Source: Bifidobacteriaceae bacterium (lineage in GTDB: Bacteria; Actinomycetota; Actinomycetes; Actinomycetales; Bifidobacteriaceae). From it: a stretch of 45,491 nucleotides of DNA. The notes under the pieces are model-generated. The model did not search any database, was not told the origin of the DNA, and saw only the letters and a list, made by a program, of their open reading frames with translations. The position numbers and the translations under genes are program-made. Positions 38,054 through 45,441 of this stretch are shown piece after piece. How positions within the stretch are numbered: position 1 is the first letter of the stretch; each line of letters begins with the position of its first letter. The DNA is taken from NCBI GenBank assembly GCA_029227215.1, contig JAQXZM010000117.1, positions 1 through 45,491 on the forward strand, read 5' to 3'.

Positions 38054-38424
38054 TGTCATCCTTCGTTCTGGCTCTCGGCATCGCGGCGCTCGGTGGCCTG
38101 GGCGCCGTCGCCCGCTTCACCATCGATACGCAGATCAAGCGTGCCTACAAGGCGGCGTTCCCGCTCACCACGCTGCTTATCAACGCCATCGCCAGCTTCC
38201 TCGCCGGCATGTTCGCCGCAATGGCGGCGTATGGCGCGATGGGCGCCGACGCGAAGCTGCTGCTCGCCACCGGTTTCTGCGGCGGCCTGTCGACCTTCTC
38301 GACGGCGATCAACGAGATCACCTCGCTGCTCAAGAGGGACCGCCTCGGCACCGCCGCCGCCTACATGGCGACCTGCGTCATCGTGCCGCTCCTGTGCGTC
38401 ATCGCCGGCTACGCCGTCATCTAA
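38053..38424 (+). CDS. crcB: Fluoride channel CrcB/Fluc, short partner
   Basis: 123 residues, the standard length. Helix 1 carries GGLGAVARFTID, helix 2 LLINAIASFLAG, helix 3 the pore motif TGFCGGLSTFSTAINEI, and helix 4 the C-terminal VIVPLLCVIAGYA. The ATG at 38053 overlaps the TGA of the preceding gene (TGATG), so translation is probably coupled. GAGGTGAAG precedes it. An upstream GTG at 38050 is an alternative start. It would pair with the longer crcB to form a heteromeric channel. Confidence 0.95.
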   Translation: MSSFVLALGIAALGGLGAVARFTIDTQIKRAYKAAFPLTTLLINAIASFLAGMFAAMAAYGAMGADAKLLLATGFCGGLSTFSTAINEITSLLKRDRLGTAAAYMATCVIVPLLCVIAGYAVI

Positions 38425-38603
38425 GCGGGCTGCACGAGCCACGAGCTATCTGTCTAAGCCGTCTGTCCGAGACGTCTCCTGAGCTAGGGTCCGTCCATGC
38501 CACCTGCCGGTGCCGTCTCATTGCCGGCACCGGCCTGTTACCTGATCGACAGCGGCTCTGTTCTCCACCTGATTGCCGGATTTCAATAATCCTCAACCCC
38601 AAC

Positions 38604-38640
38604 CGCCCGCGGTGTGAGCCCACCTCATACCGCGGGCGTT
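38604..38640 (+). terminator. Terminator-like hairpin of the purA-crcB-crcB unit
   Basis: A 15-bp stem with one G-T pair and a 5-base CCCAC loop. The tail is only TTCGTGT. Confidence 0.7.
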
Positions 38641-38668
38641 CGTGTATCTCATGGGAAGTTTGTGGCGA

Positions 38669-38703
38669 TTTGTGATTGTTGTGTGTGGGTTTTGTGTGTG
38701 TTG
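38669..38703. repeat. 35-bp direct repeat, copy 1
   Basis: TTTGTGATTGTTGTGTGTGG followed by GTTTTGTGTGTGTTG, identical over all 35 bases to 39631-39665. The G/T skew is strong. Confidence 0.95.
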
Positions 38704-38820
38704 CGGTCCCGCTCATGGCGTGAAATGGGTGGGAATCTGAAACCGTGATATTGCGCCGGTGCTCTGGTCTTCAGTATCATTGGAGTGGGAATCCGGCATG
38801 GAAGCAAAGGAGGCGATGGG

Positions 38821-39078
38821 ATGAAGGTCTACGATTATTATGAAACGGGCGATGGCGTGAAGGTCACGCATTCGGAACTGACGGCGTCGGGGGTACGGGT
38901 GTTCTTCGACAGAGGTGCTCAGCATTGCGAAGTCGCTTTGCCACAGGGCGTCATCGTGCGCAACGATGGATTCAGCGACGCACAGGCTTCCGCTTTCCTT
39001 TTGAGTGCCGTTCGTGGCAGGAAGGCGATTTTCGACTATGCCTCCAATGGAGGTGTGGCGCATGCCTGGGCTGTATAG
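38821..39078 (+). CDS. Small protein of unknown function in the DUF4160 cassette
   Basis: 85 residues, start decided by AAAGGAGG 7-9 bases before the ATG. The chain alternates short beta-like stretches (VRVFFDRGAQHCEVALP, VIVRNDGF) with one helix-like segment (SDAQASAFLLSAV) and resembles no family I can name. It does not show the usual DUF2442 pattern that often accompanies DUF4160. It overlaps the DUF4160 start by 17 bases, so the two were translationally coupled. Confidence 0.6.
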   Translation: MKVYDYYETGDGVKVTHSELTASGVRVFFDRGAQHCEVALPQGVIVRNDGFSDAQASAFLLSAVRGRKAIFDYASNGGVAHAWAV

Positions 39079-39333
39079 GATCAATGGCTTTCTTGTGTAT
39101 TTCTGGGCGAACGAGAGCGGTGAGCCGGTGCATGTGCACGTCTCGAGGGGAGGCCGGCAAAGCAATCCGCAAAGTTTTGGATTCTCGAGAACGGCGAGGT
39201 GTCGCTCGCGAAGGGGTCGCCCGACATGACGGCGAAGGAATTACGGGGCATTCAGGACTTCGTGCGTTCCGTGTCACCTGAAATCGTTTTGGCATGGCAG
39301 GAGATGTTCGGGTATGTGCGGTTCCATGAGTGA
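39062..39333 (+). pseudogene. DUF4160 protein, frameshifted
   Basis: Reading from the ATG at 39062 gives MPGLYRINGFLVYFWANESG and EPVHVHVSRGG, the N-terminal half of DUF4160 including the HVHV motif. Then the frame fails. One base added to the G-run at 39147-39150 joins this to KQSAKFWILENGEVSLAKGS, MTAKELRGIQDFVRSVSPEI, VLAWQEMFG and a TGA at 39331-39333, which is the expected second half. So a single-base loss in a four-G run has broken the gene. It could be a real pseudogene, a sequencing error, or less likely a programmed shift. DUF4160 proteins are found with small partners in toxin-antitoxin-like gene pairs; that role is not proven. Confidence 0.8.
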
Positions 39334-39619
39334 TGCCCGTCCGGTGGGTGATGGCTCGTGCGATGCTATCGAAGTGCCTGGCGGCGTTGTCGGTGACGGT
39401 GTCGGGCTGCGGCGGTTGGGTGAGTGCGAGGGGTTCATGGTGTATTTCAATCCGGTCAACGGCAGGCTCATTTGCGAGAGGGAGTCCGATGTCGCGACCG
39501 TGTTGCTCGAGTACCCTTCGTTGGAGCTGGTGCATGGCTGGAGCGTCTCGCAGCGGGACTTGGACCGTCTGCTTGCGGTGCTTCCTGGTTTCCTGGCTTC
39601 CGTGGTGCCGCGTGGCTGA
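39326..39619 (+). CDS. Small protein of unknown function after DUF4160
   Basis: 97 residues from the ATG at 39326, which overlaps the end of the DUF4160 reading frame (TGA at 39331-39333). The start is uncertain because no clear Shine-Dalgarno is seen. The C-terminal 60 residues, from RLGECEGFMVYFNPVNGRL to DLDRLLAVLPGFL, look ordered (beta, beta, helix); the first 30 are Gly/Val-rich. It sits where a DUF2442 partner usually follows DUF4160, but the sequence does not clearly match that family. The 35-bp repeat copy 2 starts 11 bases after its stop. Confidence 0.5.
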   Translation: MSDARPVGDGSCDAIEVPGGVVGDGVGLRRLGECEGFMVYFNPVNGRLICERESDVATVLLEYPSLELVHGWSVSQRDLDRLLAVLPGFLASVVPRG

Positions 39620-39630
39620 TGGCCAGTCGT

Positions 39631-39665
39631 TTTGTGATTGTTGTGTGTGGGTTTTGTGTGTGTTG
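39631..39665. repeat. 35-bp direct repeat, copy 2
   Basis: All 35 bases match 38669-38703. The distance between the copies is 962 bases, and the two copies bracket the three small genes. Confidence 0.95.
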
Positions 39666-39765
39666 GCGTGTCGTGGGTCGTGTGTTTGTTATGTTTGTCG
39701 CACTCGTGGTTGGCGGGGCGGTGTCGCCTTGCTGCCGTGGGAGGCTGATAGGGCAGGAAAGAGGA

Positions 39766-40248
39766 ATGATGCATCCGGTCAAATCAAAGAAGACGCTTGA
39801 TGACCATTCCCGCATGGCGTCCCGCCCGAGGGGGCGTGTGGCGGATGGGCGGGCGCGGAGGAACTGGCGCACGGCGTTCTTCGCCGAGCTGGTTGTCTTC
39901 GTGGTCCTGCTGGCGCCGCTTGTCTGGCAGCTGGTGTATCCGAGCCTGTCGCCGGAGGTGGTCCTCACGTCGGTGTCCCCTGACGGCGGCTACACATTGC
40001 AGGTGGCGAAGCACCCGGCGTTCGGCCGGAGGGTCCCTGTGGACGTGACCCTCCGCACCACGGACTCCGACGGGGGCTACCGGGGGAGGGAGGCCAGCAG
40101 GAGCTTCGCGGTGAGCCGGGGATCCGGCTTCCCGGAGGGCCTGCGGGCGCGGTGGGACGGCGGGGGCGTCGTGGTCTTCCTGCCATCCGACGAGAACCGG
40201 CCGGTCGCGGTCCGCCTGGACTTCGACATGTGCCTGTCTCTTGGATAG
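39766..40248 (+). CDS. Membrane-anchored SPDG-domain protein 1
   Basis: 160 residues. An Arg-rich N-terminus (about 16-35) and one membrane helix (about 37-58, ELVVFVVLLAPLVWQLVYP) place the rest outside the membrane. The ectodomain starts with SVSPDGGYTLQVAKHP (SPDG at 71-74) and continues with VDVTLRTTDSDG and ARWDGGGVVVFLPSDENR. It ends with VRLDFD. This resembles DUF5412-type domains (SPDGxY...W...V.I) that sit on membrane stalks in Gram-positive bacteria; the match is from pattern alone. AGGAAAGAGGA precedes the ATG. It is first of four tightly packed genes on the same strand. Function unknown. Confidence 0.65.
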   Translation: MMHPVKSKKTLDDHSRMASRPRGRVADGRARRNWRTAFFAELVVFVVLLAPLVWQLVYPSLSPEVVLTSVSPDGGYTLQVAKHPAFGRRVPVDVTLRTTDSDGGYRGREASRSFAVSRGSGFPEGLRARWDGGGVVVFLPSDENRPVAVRLDFDMCLSLG

Positions 40249-40268
40249 GGGGCGGCGTGTTCAGGAGG

Positions 40269-40790
40269 ATGGATGGTTTCGACGCGTTGGACGAGCGTGA
40301 GGCCTGCGCGGGGCGGCGGGCGGGGTCGAGTCCCGTGCCGTTCGTCTGCGCCTGTTTTGTCGTGGCGTTCCTGATCGCTCCGTGCTGCTTGGTCTGGGGC
40401 TTCCTGTTCGATGCCCATTCCGCGGACAGGCGCGCGGCGTGTTCGCAGGTCACGGCGTCCACGGCCGACGGGAGCCGTTCGATCACCGTGAACGCTTTAT
40501 CCTTCGGGGTGTACGACCTGACGTTCGATACCGGGAGGTACGAGGTCACGGTCACGCAGCGCGATGCGTCGGGGGACGTGGTCACGGACACGACGACGTA
40601 TCTGGGTGCGTTGGAGGGTTGCGTCGCCGTGGTCAACGAGGAGTACGGCGAGGTCTTCATGTATGACGTCGAGGAGATTTCGGACCCTTCGGAGGTGGTG
40701 AGCGATTGGGGGAGCGACTTCACCGGTTCGAAGCCTCCTTACTCGTGGCCGGCGTTCCGCATCTACTGGAAGGACATGGAATCGTCATGA
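40269..40790 (+). CDS. Membrane-anchored SPDG-like protein 2
   Basis: 173 residues. One membrane helix (about 23-47, with CACFVVAFLIAPCC) follows a short charged N-terminus. The ectodomain has STADGSRSITV in place of SPDGxYTL, then YEVTVTQRDASGDVVTDTTTY, EYGEVFMYDVEEIS and PAFRIYWKDMESS at the end. The order of strands matches the proteins 1 and 4 of the operon, so it is probably a diverged relative. AGGAGG precedes the ATG, 20 bases after the previous stop. Its TGA overlaps the ATG of the next gene (ATGA). Unknown function. Confidence 0.65.
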   Translation: MDGFDALDEREACAGRRAGSSPVPFVCACFVVAFLIAPCCLVWGFLFDAHSADRRAACSQVTASTADGSRSITVNALSFGVYDLTFDTGRYEVTVTQRDASGDVVTDTTTYLGALEGCVAVVNEEYGEVFMYDVEEISDPSEVVSDWGSDFTGSKPPYSWPAFRIYWKDMESS

Positions 40791-41248
40791 GCACAGAGCC
40801 CAGGGCAAACACGCCCGGCGACGGCAGTGTGGAAAAACCGGATGGCAGCGCTGGCAAGGCTTCCGATGCCCAAGGCGCGCTTGATGCCCGCCGTGTGCTC
40901 GCGAAGGTTGTGCTGGCGTTCGTCATGCTAGCACTGGGAATCACGTCCCTGTTCCCGTATGGTTTGGGAACTTATGAGTACCCGCAATACTCGGGCTGGG
41001 TCCCTCGGGAAATTACGTGCCCTGGCGTCGTGGGCACATGCATGCAATTGTCGTTGGCGCAAACGCTGAACGGCAAGGACCTGACCTTCGTCATACCCCG
41101 ATGTGCGGCGGGCGATCCGATCGTCACCGAGATAGGTGTCGATGTGCGCACCCTGGATGGCGGAAAGGGCGGAAGATACGTGCGTATCACCTTCCCGGGC
41201 TGCCCGTCCAATGAGAGTCTTGTTGCCCGCGTTCAGGCGGCGCGATGA
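40787..41248 (+). CDS. Membrane-anchored protein 3 of the operon
   Basis: 153 residues. A 37-residue polar tail is followed by one membrane helix (about 38-57, LAKVVLAFVMLALGITSLFP) and an ectodomain with four cysteines (CPGVVGTC, PRC, PGC), which could form disulfides. The N-terminal tail before the helix is Ser/Gly/Asp/Lys-rich. It lacks the SPDG motif of proteins 1 and 4 but keeps a beta-rich end (GGRYVRITFPG). Start at 40787 in an ATGA overlap with gene 2, and the next gene starts in an ATGA overlap as well (41245-41248). No domain recognised. Confidence 0.6.
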   Translation: MSTEPRANTPGDGSVEKPDGSAGKASDAQGALDARRVLAKVVLAFVMLALGITSLFPYGLGTYEYPQYSGWVPREITCPGVVGTCMQLSLAQTLNGKDLTFVIPRCAAGDPIVTEIGVDVRTLDGGKGGRYVRITFPGCPSNESLVARVQAAR

Positions 41249-41826
41249 ACAGAGCCAGTCTGATTGCTGCGGGTGATTTCGCAACGGTGTTGTTTTATGT
41301 CGTGGTGCCCGTATTCCTCGCCACCTTCCTCATCGTCGCGCTGTGTACGTTCGCGTTTGTGGTCTTCTTCGTGTGCTGGCTTGTGGAGCGGAGGAGGCCA
41401 GACGGCGGTTCGGATGCACTGCACGGCTTGTCGTTCGTGGCGAACGCCTTGATCGTCTGCTCCCTGGTGTTCCTGTGTTCTTTCGGCCTGACCAAGGTGC
41501 CCGTTCTAGGCAATTGCACATGGTGCCAGTCTGCGTCGCCTGACGGTACATACACCCTTCAGGCCGACAGGGTGGCATGGTACTCGCTGGCCGGAGTACC
41601 CACCCGGTTCACGTTGAGACATGTCGATTCCTCTGGTGACGTGCTGGAGTCGCGATCGACCATCGTATATGTGCCGTCGGTAGATGAGGTGACTTTCCAG
41701 AGCGAACCGTGTGCGGTGGAATGGGGAGAAGGGCACGTCGACATCGGGGCTCAACGCCGATTCGATACCCGGCCCGATTACTTCTTCTCGTTCTATTGGG
41801 ATGATCAGATTCCCGCACAGGAGTGA
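41245..41826 (+). CDS. Membrane-anchored SPDG-domain protein 4
   Basis: 193 residues. Two hydrophobic segments (about 13-47 and 63-83) are separated by a charged loop (WLVERRRPDGG); the second leads straight to the ectodomain CQSASPDGTYTLQADRV (SPDG at 98-101). VPTRFTLRHVDSSGDVLESRST and AVEWGEGHVDIGAQRR follow, and the end is FFSFYWDDQIPAQE. It aligns by eye with protein 1 around SPDGxYTLQ and with protein 2 at the YW(K/D)D end. It is the last gene of the operon. A 41-bp palindrome follows 84 bases after its stop. Confidence 0.65.
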   Translation: MNRASLIAAGDFATVLFYVVVPVFLATFLIVALCTFAFVVFFVCWLVERRRPDGGSDALHGLSFVANALIVCSLVFLCSFGLTKVPVLGNCTWCQSASPDGTYTLQADRVAWYSLAGVPTRFTLRHVDSSGDVLESRSTIVYVPSVDEVTFQSEPCAVEWGEGHVDIGAQRRFDTRPDYFFSFYWDDQIPAQE

Positions 41827-41909
41827 CCAATGTGAGAATAACCGTCTGCTTGCGGCACTTCCCGCGGCCATTTGCTCGGGGTGTCTCTCCCGCATCGCTG
41901 CAGCCCAAG

Positions 41910-41950
41910 TCTTGTATAATCGTGATTAGTATAATCATGATTATACAAGA
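41910..41950. repeat. AT-rich 41-bp palindrome
   Basis: TCTTGTATAATCGTGATTA (41910-41928), then GTA, then TAATCATGATTATACAAGA (41932-41950): two 19-base arms with one mismatch that is a G-T pair in RNA. Each arm contains a smaller palindrome: TAATCATGATTA is self-complementary, and TAATCGTGATTA nearly so. The region stands out as AT-rich between GC-rich genes. It lies in a convergent gap between the membrane-protein operon and the gene at 42088. Confidence 0.9.
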
Positions 41951-42087
41951 CGCATTTCGCCCGAAAATCGTTGCAATTCCGCGTCTTTCAGGCTGTATGA
42001 AAAGAAGCTGAGAGCGTTAGTTGCCGGTATTCGCATCCATGAATGCTTCGCAATCGTTCCCGGAACCGATGATTGAATCTGATTGCA

Positions 42088-42693
42088 TCAATCGATGCGA
42101 GTCGGATAGTGACAACAAGTCGGTCTGGGTTTTGCTTCATCTGTTTGATACTTCGTGACTGCTGCAGTGATATCTGCATCAGAAAGGGAAAGGTCAAGTA
42201 CTTTCGCGACTTGGGGGTACAAAGCCATTACGTCATTTTCGTTCCCGAACAGATAAACTCTCTGCATTTTCCCGTTGCGATACACAACGGTGTCGACGGA
42301 AACGCCGTTGATGGTTCCGTGGACACCGGCGGATTCTTTATATGCGTCTAATCGATACTCAACTCGGCTATGAGGGCCGCCCTGCTTATGCTCCTCGTAA
42401 GGGTTGAATGTCTCCGTGCCCATCACCTCGGCATTCGTCGATGCGGCTATTGCTGAAATGAGCTGTTGCGATTGTGCACTGAGGTCAATCGTCGGAGATG
42501 CGTTCGCGCTAGGGGGCGTTGTGGAGACGGTGGCTGAGGTTGTTGCGCTCGCCGTCGCTGAAGATACCTCGCTCGATGGCGACTGACTGCGAGATGGTAC
42601 TAAAGCGACGACGAGGACGATTGCGATTATCCCCCAGAACCACCACTTCGTGATGAATGACGGTTTCGCATGTTTGCCAGGAAACCCTTCCAT
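42088..42693 (-). CDS. Exported or membrane-anchored protein of unknown function
   Basis: 201 residues from the ATG at 42691-42693, which has GAGGAGAGAAT in the right place; the in-frame GTG at 42706-42708 is less likely. A short basic head is followed by one hydrophobic helix (about 17-33, WWFWGIIAIVLVVALV). A Ser/Thr/Ala-rich spacer (about 35-75) leads to an ordered C-terminal part. That part has SQQLISAIAASTNAEVMGTE, VEYRLDAYKESAGVHGTING and YRNGKMQRVYLFGNENDVMALYP. The WWFWxI type of anchor is common in Bifidobacterium exported proteins. The function is not known. It is encoded opposite to the neighbouring operon and divergent from ilvA. Confidence 0.7.
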   Translation of the reverse strand: MEGFPGKHAKPSFITKWWFWGIIAIVLVVALVPSRSQSPSSEVSSATASATTSATVSTTPPSANASPTIDLSAQSQQLISAIAASTNAEVMGTETFNPYEEHKQGGPHSRVEYRLDAYKESAGVHGTINGVSVDTVVYRNGKMQRVYLFGNENDVMALYPQVAKVLDLSLSDADITAAVTKYQTDEAKPRPTCCHYPTRID

Positions 42694-42892
42694 GGATTCT
42701 CTCCTCACTAGAACTTGCCGTTGGCTCTAGATTCGCGGGGGGGGACATGCATTTCTGGTGTTGATATTCGATTGTCTGTTTGCGGCGCTCGCATCGTGTT
42801 CGCGCTGTATTTGCCCCGTGTCGGGACACGAGGCCGCAAGCCCGTCCATTTCTCGCTCTTGTTACGTGCTTGGGACGTGGGGGAGGATTACG

Positions 42893-44167
42893 ATGAAGCG
42901 CATGGAGCAATCTGAAGTCGAGAAGTATCTCAAGCGCGACCACAAGGCCGATATGGAAGCCGCCGCTGAGCGCCTCAAGGGCACCGTCCGCCACACCCCG
43001 CTCATCCATTCCGACGAGTGGAGCGAACGCACCGGCTCGCAGGTCTACCTCAAGCCGGAGAACCTGCAGAAGACGGGTTCCTTCAAGCTGCGTGGCGCCT
43101 ACAACAAGATCGCGTCGATGTCCGACGCGGAGCTGTCGCACGGCGTGGTCACCGCCTCCGCCGGCAACCACGCGCAGGGCGTCGCCTACGGCGCTCGCGA
43201 ACGCCATGCCAAGGCGATCGTGGTCATGCCCGACATCACGCCGCCGCTCAAGGTCGACGCCACCCAAGCGCTCGGCGCCGAGGTGGTGCTGCACGGCCAC
43301 GTGTTCGACGAATCCAACGCTTACGCCATCCAGCTCGCCAAGGACCGCGGCATGACCTTCATCCCGCCGTTCGATGACTATGACGTGCTGTGCGGCCAAG
43401 GCACCATCGCCATGGAGATTCTCGAGGACCTCCCCGAGGTCACCGACATCGTCGTGCCGCTCGGCGGTGGCGGCCTGGGCGCCGGCATCGCCATGGCGAC
43501 GAAGATCTTCCGCCCGGATGTGCGCGTCATCGGCGCCATCCCGATCGGCAGCCCCGCGTTCAAGGAAAGCTTCATCGCCGGCCATGTGGTCGAGGCCGAC
43601 GAAGTGCACACAATCGCCGAAGGCGTCGCCGTCAAGCACCCCGGCGACCTCACGTTTGCGCTGCTCCAGCAGTATCTCGACGGCCTCGTGCAGGTCTCCG
43701 AGCGCGACATCTACGAAACCATCATGACGATGATGGAGAAGCACAAGCTCGTCGTCGAAGGCGCGGGCGCGGTCTCCGTGGCGGCGCTCGGCCAGCTCGA
43801 GCTGCAGTGCAAGGCCTACAACGAGGCGTCCGGCCCGCACGTCGTGGTGCCCGTGATGTCCGGCGGCAACATCGATACGGTCACGATCGGCGCGGTCATC
43901 CAACAAGGCATGATCTCCCGCGGCCGCATCATGTCGTTCTCCGTGGAGCTTCCGGATGTGCCCGGCCAGCTCGTCAACATCGCGCGCATCCTCGCGGACC
44001 TGCGCGCCAACGTCATCGAGCTCACCCACGACCAGTTCAAGGCCGACACGCATTACTCCAACAAGGTGGTGCTCGAAGTCACCGTCGAGACCAACGGCCC
44101 CGACCACATCGCGCAGATCCTCGAGACCCTGCGCGGCGAAGGCTACGACCCCAAGCAGATCTACTGA
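42893..44167 (+). CDS. ilvA: Threonine dehydratase (biosynthetic type, with ACT domain)
   Basis: 424 residues. It deaminates threonine to 2-oxobutanoate, the first step to isoleucine, using PLP. The PLP lysine is K65 in GSFKLRGAYNKI. SAGNHAQGVAYG near 95 and the glycine loop PLGGGGLGAGIA (about 193-204) are characteristic. The C-terminal ACT domain (about 340-420, VELPDVPGQLVNIARILADL) is one unit, as in TdcB/IlvA of the shorter type rather than the two of E. coli IlvA. Whether the allosteric effector is isoleucine is not visible. The start follows GGGGGAGGATTACG. A hairpin follows at 44254-44313. Confidence 0.93.
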   Translation: MKRMEQSEVEKYLKRDHKADMEAAAERLKGTVRHTPLIHSDEWSERTGSQVYLKPENLQKTGSFKLRGAYNKIASMSDAELSHGVVTASAGNHAQGVAYGARERHAKAIVVMPDITPPLKVDATQALGAEVVLHGHVFDESNAYAIQLAKDRGMTFIPPFDDYDVLCGQGTIAMEILEDLPEVTDIVVPLGGGGLGAGIAMATKIFRPDVRVIGAIPIGSPAFKESFIAGHVVEADEVHTIAEGVAVKHPGDLTFALLQQYLDGLVQVSERDIYETIMTMMEKHKLVVEGAGAVSVAALGQLELQCKAYNEASGPHVVVPVMSGGNIDTVTIGAVIQQGMISRGRIMSFSVELPDVPGQLVNIARILADLRANVIELTHDQFKADTHYSNKVVLEVTVETNGPDHIAQILETLRGEGYDPKQIY

Positions 44168-44253
44168 TTGCAGGCCTGGTCGCAGGTCTGGTTAAAGGTC
44201 TGATTACAGGACCAATCGGCAGGTCGTGCTGATTGGCAGATTGCGCTGATCTA

Positions 44254-44313
44254 CATGCCGGTGCTCCCCCGATGTTCAGTTTCCGCACTGTTCATCGGGA
44301 GGGCACCGGCATG
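44254..44313 (+). terminator. Long hairpin after ilvA
   Basis: Outer stem CATGCCGGTGC (44254-44264) with GCACCGGCATG (44303-44313); inner stem CCCGATG (44268-44274) with CATCGGG (44293-44299). No clear T-run follows. The gap also contains degenerate GGTCTGRTTAMA repeats (about 44173-44210). Confidence 0.65.
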
Positions 44314-44372
44314 TTGCGTTGTGGGCGGATTTCACGCGGGTTGCGCAACCTCGTGCGGCTAAGCTGGGAAGC

Positions 44373-45176
44373 ATGACATACAAGGTTGCAGTGCTGACCG
44401 GCGCCGGCATCTCCACAAGCGCCGGAATCCCCGATTTCCGAGGCCCTGACGGCGTGTGGACGAAGCATCCCGACCAGCAGAGCGTCTACGACATCGATCT
44501 GTTTCTCTCCGACAAGAAAGCCCGCGAATACTCGTGGCGCTGGCAGAAGGAAAGCCCTGTGTGGGGCGCTCAGCCCGGCACCGCGCACAAGGCGCTCGTC
44601 AAGCTCGAGAAGGCGGGGCTGCTGAGCCTGCTCGCCACGCAGAACTTCGACGCCCTCCACGAGAAGGCGGGCAACAGCCCCAGCCTCATCGTGAACCTCC
44701 ACGGCACCATCGGCACGTCGCACTGCATGCGCTGCCACCACAAGTACGACACCGCCGACATCATGAACAACCTCGATGCCGAGCCCGACCCCCATTGCCA
44801 CCGCCACCTGCCCTACAAGGGCGACGAGGTGTGCAACGGCCTCATCAAGACCGACGTGGTGTATTTCGGCGAATCCCTGCCGGAGGGCGCGATGGAACGC
44901 AGCATGCAGGCGGTCACAAAGGCCGACGAGTTCTGGGTGATTGGCTCGACGCTCGAGGTGTACCCCGCCGCGAGCCTGGCGCCGGTCGCCGCCCAGGCGG
45001 GCGTTCCCATCACGATCATGAACATGGGGCGCACCCAGTACGATTCGCTGGCCACCCGCCTCATCGACGAGCCGATCCAGGACGCCCTGCCCAAGCTGGT
45101 GGATGAGACCATCGCCAAGCACGGTGGCGAGAATGCCGAGATTGGCGGAGATGGCGGTGATGAGGTCGCCGAATAG
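44373..45176 (+). CDS. Sir2-family NAD-dependent protein deacylase (sirtuin)
   Basis: 267 residues. It removes acyl groups from lysines with NAD. Motifs: GAGISTSAGIPDFRGPDGVW (about residues 9-28), TQNFDALHEKAG, the catalytic His110 in NLHGTIGT, and VIGSTLEVYPAA. Zinc ligands are Cys118 and Cys121 (CMRC) and, most likely, Cys142 and Cys154; the second pair is spaced by 11 residues rather than the common CxxC, in a segment with HCHRHLPYKGDEVC. FGESLPEG follows. The ATG at 44373 has TAAGCT 7 bases upstream, and GGGAAG may serve as a weak ribosome site. A Glu/Gly/Asp tail closes the protein. It stands alone here. Confidence 0.94.
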   Translation: MTYKVAVLTGAGISTSAGIPDFRGPDGVWTKHPDQQSVYDIDLFLSDKKAREYSWRWQKESPVWGAQPGTAHKALVKLEKAGLLSLLATQNFDALHEKAGNSPSLIVNLHGTIGTSHCMRCHHKYDTADIMNNLDAEPDPHCHRHLPYKGDEVCNGLIKTDVVYFGESLPEGAMERSMQAVTKADEFWVIGSTLEVYPAASLAPVAAQAGVPITIMNMGRTQYDSLATRLIDEPIQDALPKLVDETIAKHGGENAEIGGDGGDEVAE

Positions 45177-45242
45177 GGGCTGGCACAATTCCTCAATCCT
45201 GAATCCTCAACCTCTCCTCGATTCCAAGAACTGAAAATCACG

Positions 45243-45284
45243 AACCCGCGGTGCCGTCAAGAGCGCGACACGCGGGTTTTTATG
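45243..45284 (+). terminator. Intrinsic terminator of the sirtuin gene
   Basis: Stem AACCCGCG (45243-45250) with CGCGGGTT (45271-45278) around a 20-base loop, followed by TTTTAT. Confidence 0.75.
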
Positions 45285-45412
45285 TTTTTCGGGGTGATTT
45301 TGGGGTCGGTCGGAGTTCGCGGGCGACTTTGAACGGGGAAGATTCGGAAATGCGACACGCCGTGGGTGGCGTGTGTTTTCAGTGGTTTTTGGGGTGTTGG
45401 GTTTGGGTGGGT

Positions 45413-45441
45413 TTGCGTTCCGGGGTGGAGGGGTGTATGTT
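45413..45441 (+). promoter_or_regulatory. Promoter-like sequence at the right edge
   Basis: TTGCGT (45413-45418) and TATGTT (45436-45441) are separated by exactly 17 bases. The transcript would run out of the window. Confidence 0.45.

Larger units (their letters stand above)
38425..38820. other. Intergenic region after crcB with two hairpins and a repeat
   Basis: 396 bases. Hairpin 1: about 38506-38536 (GCCGGTGCCG with CGGCACCGGC). Hairpin 2: 38604-38618 with 38624-38638 (CGCCCGCGGTGTGAG pairs with CTCATACCGCGGGCG, one G-T pair), probably the terminator of the purA-crcB unit. Then the first copy of the 35-bp direct repeat (38669-38703). The remainder is non-coding to my eye. Confidence 0.6.

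Noticed and set aside
39147-39150. Programmed frameshifting as the explanation for DUF4160
   Set aside because: The bases around the shift do not form a usual slippery heptamer and no downstream stem is evident; simple loss of one G is simpler.
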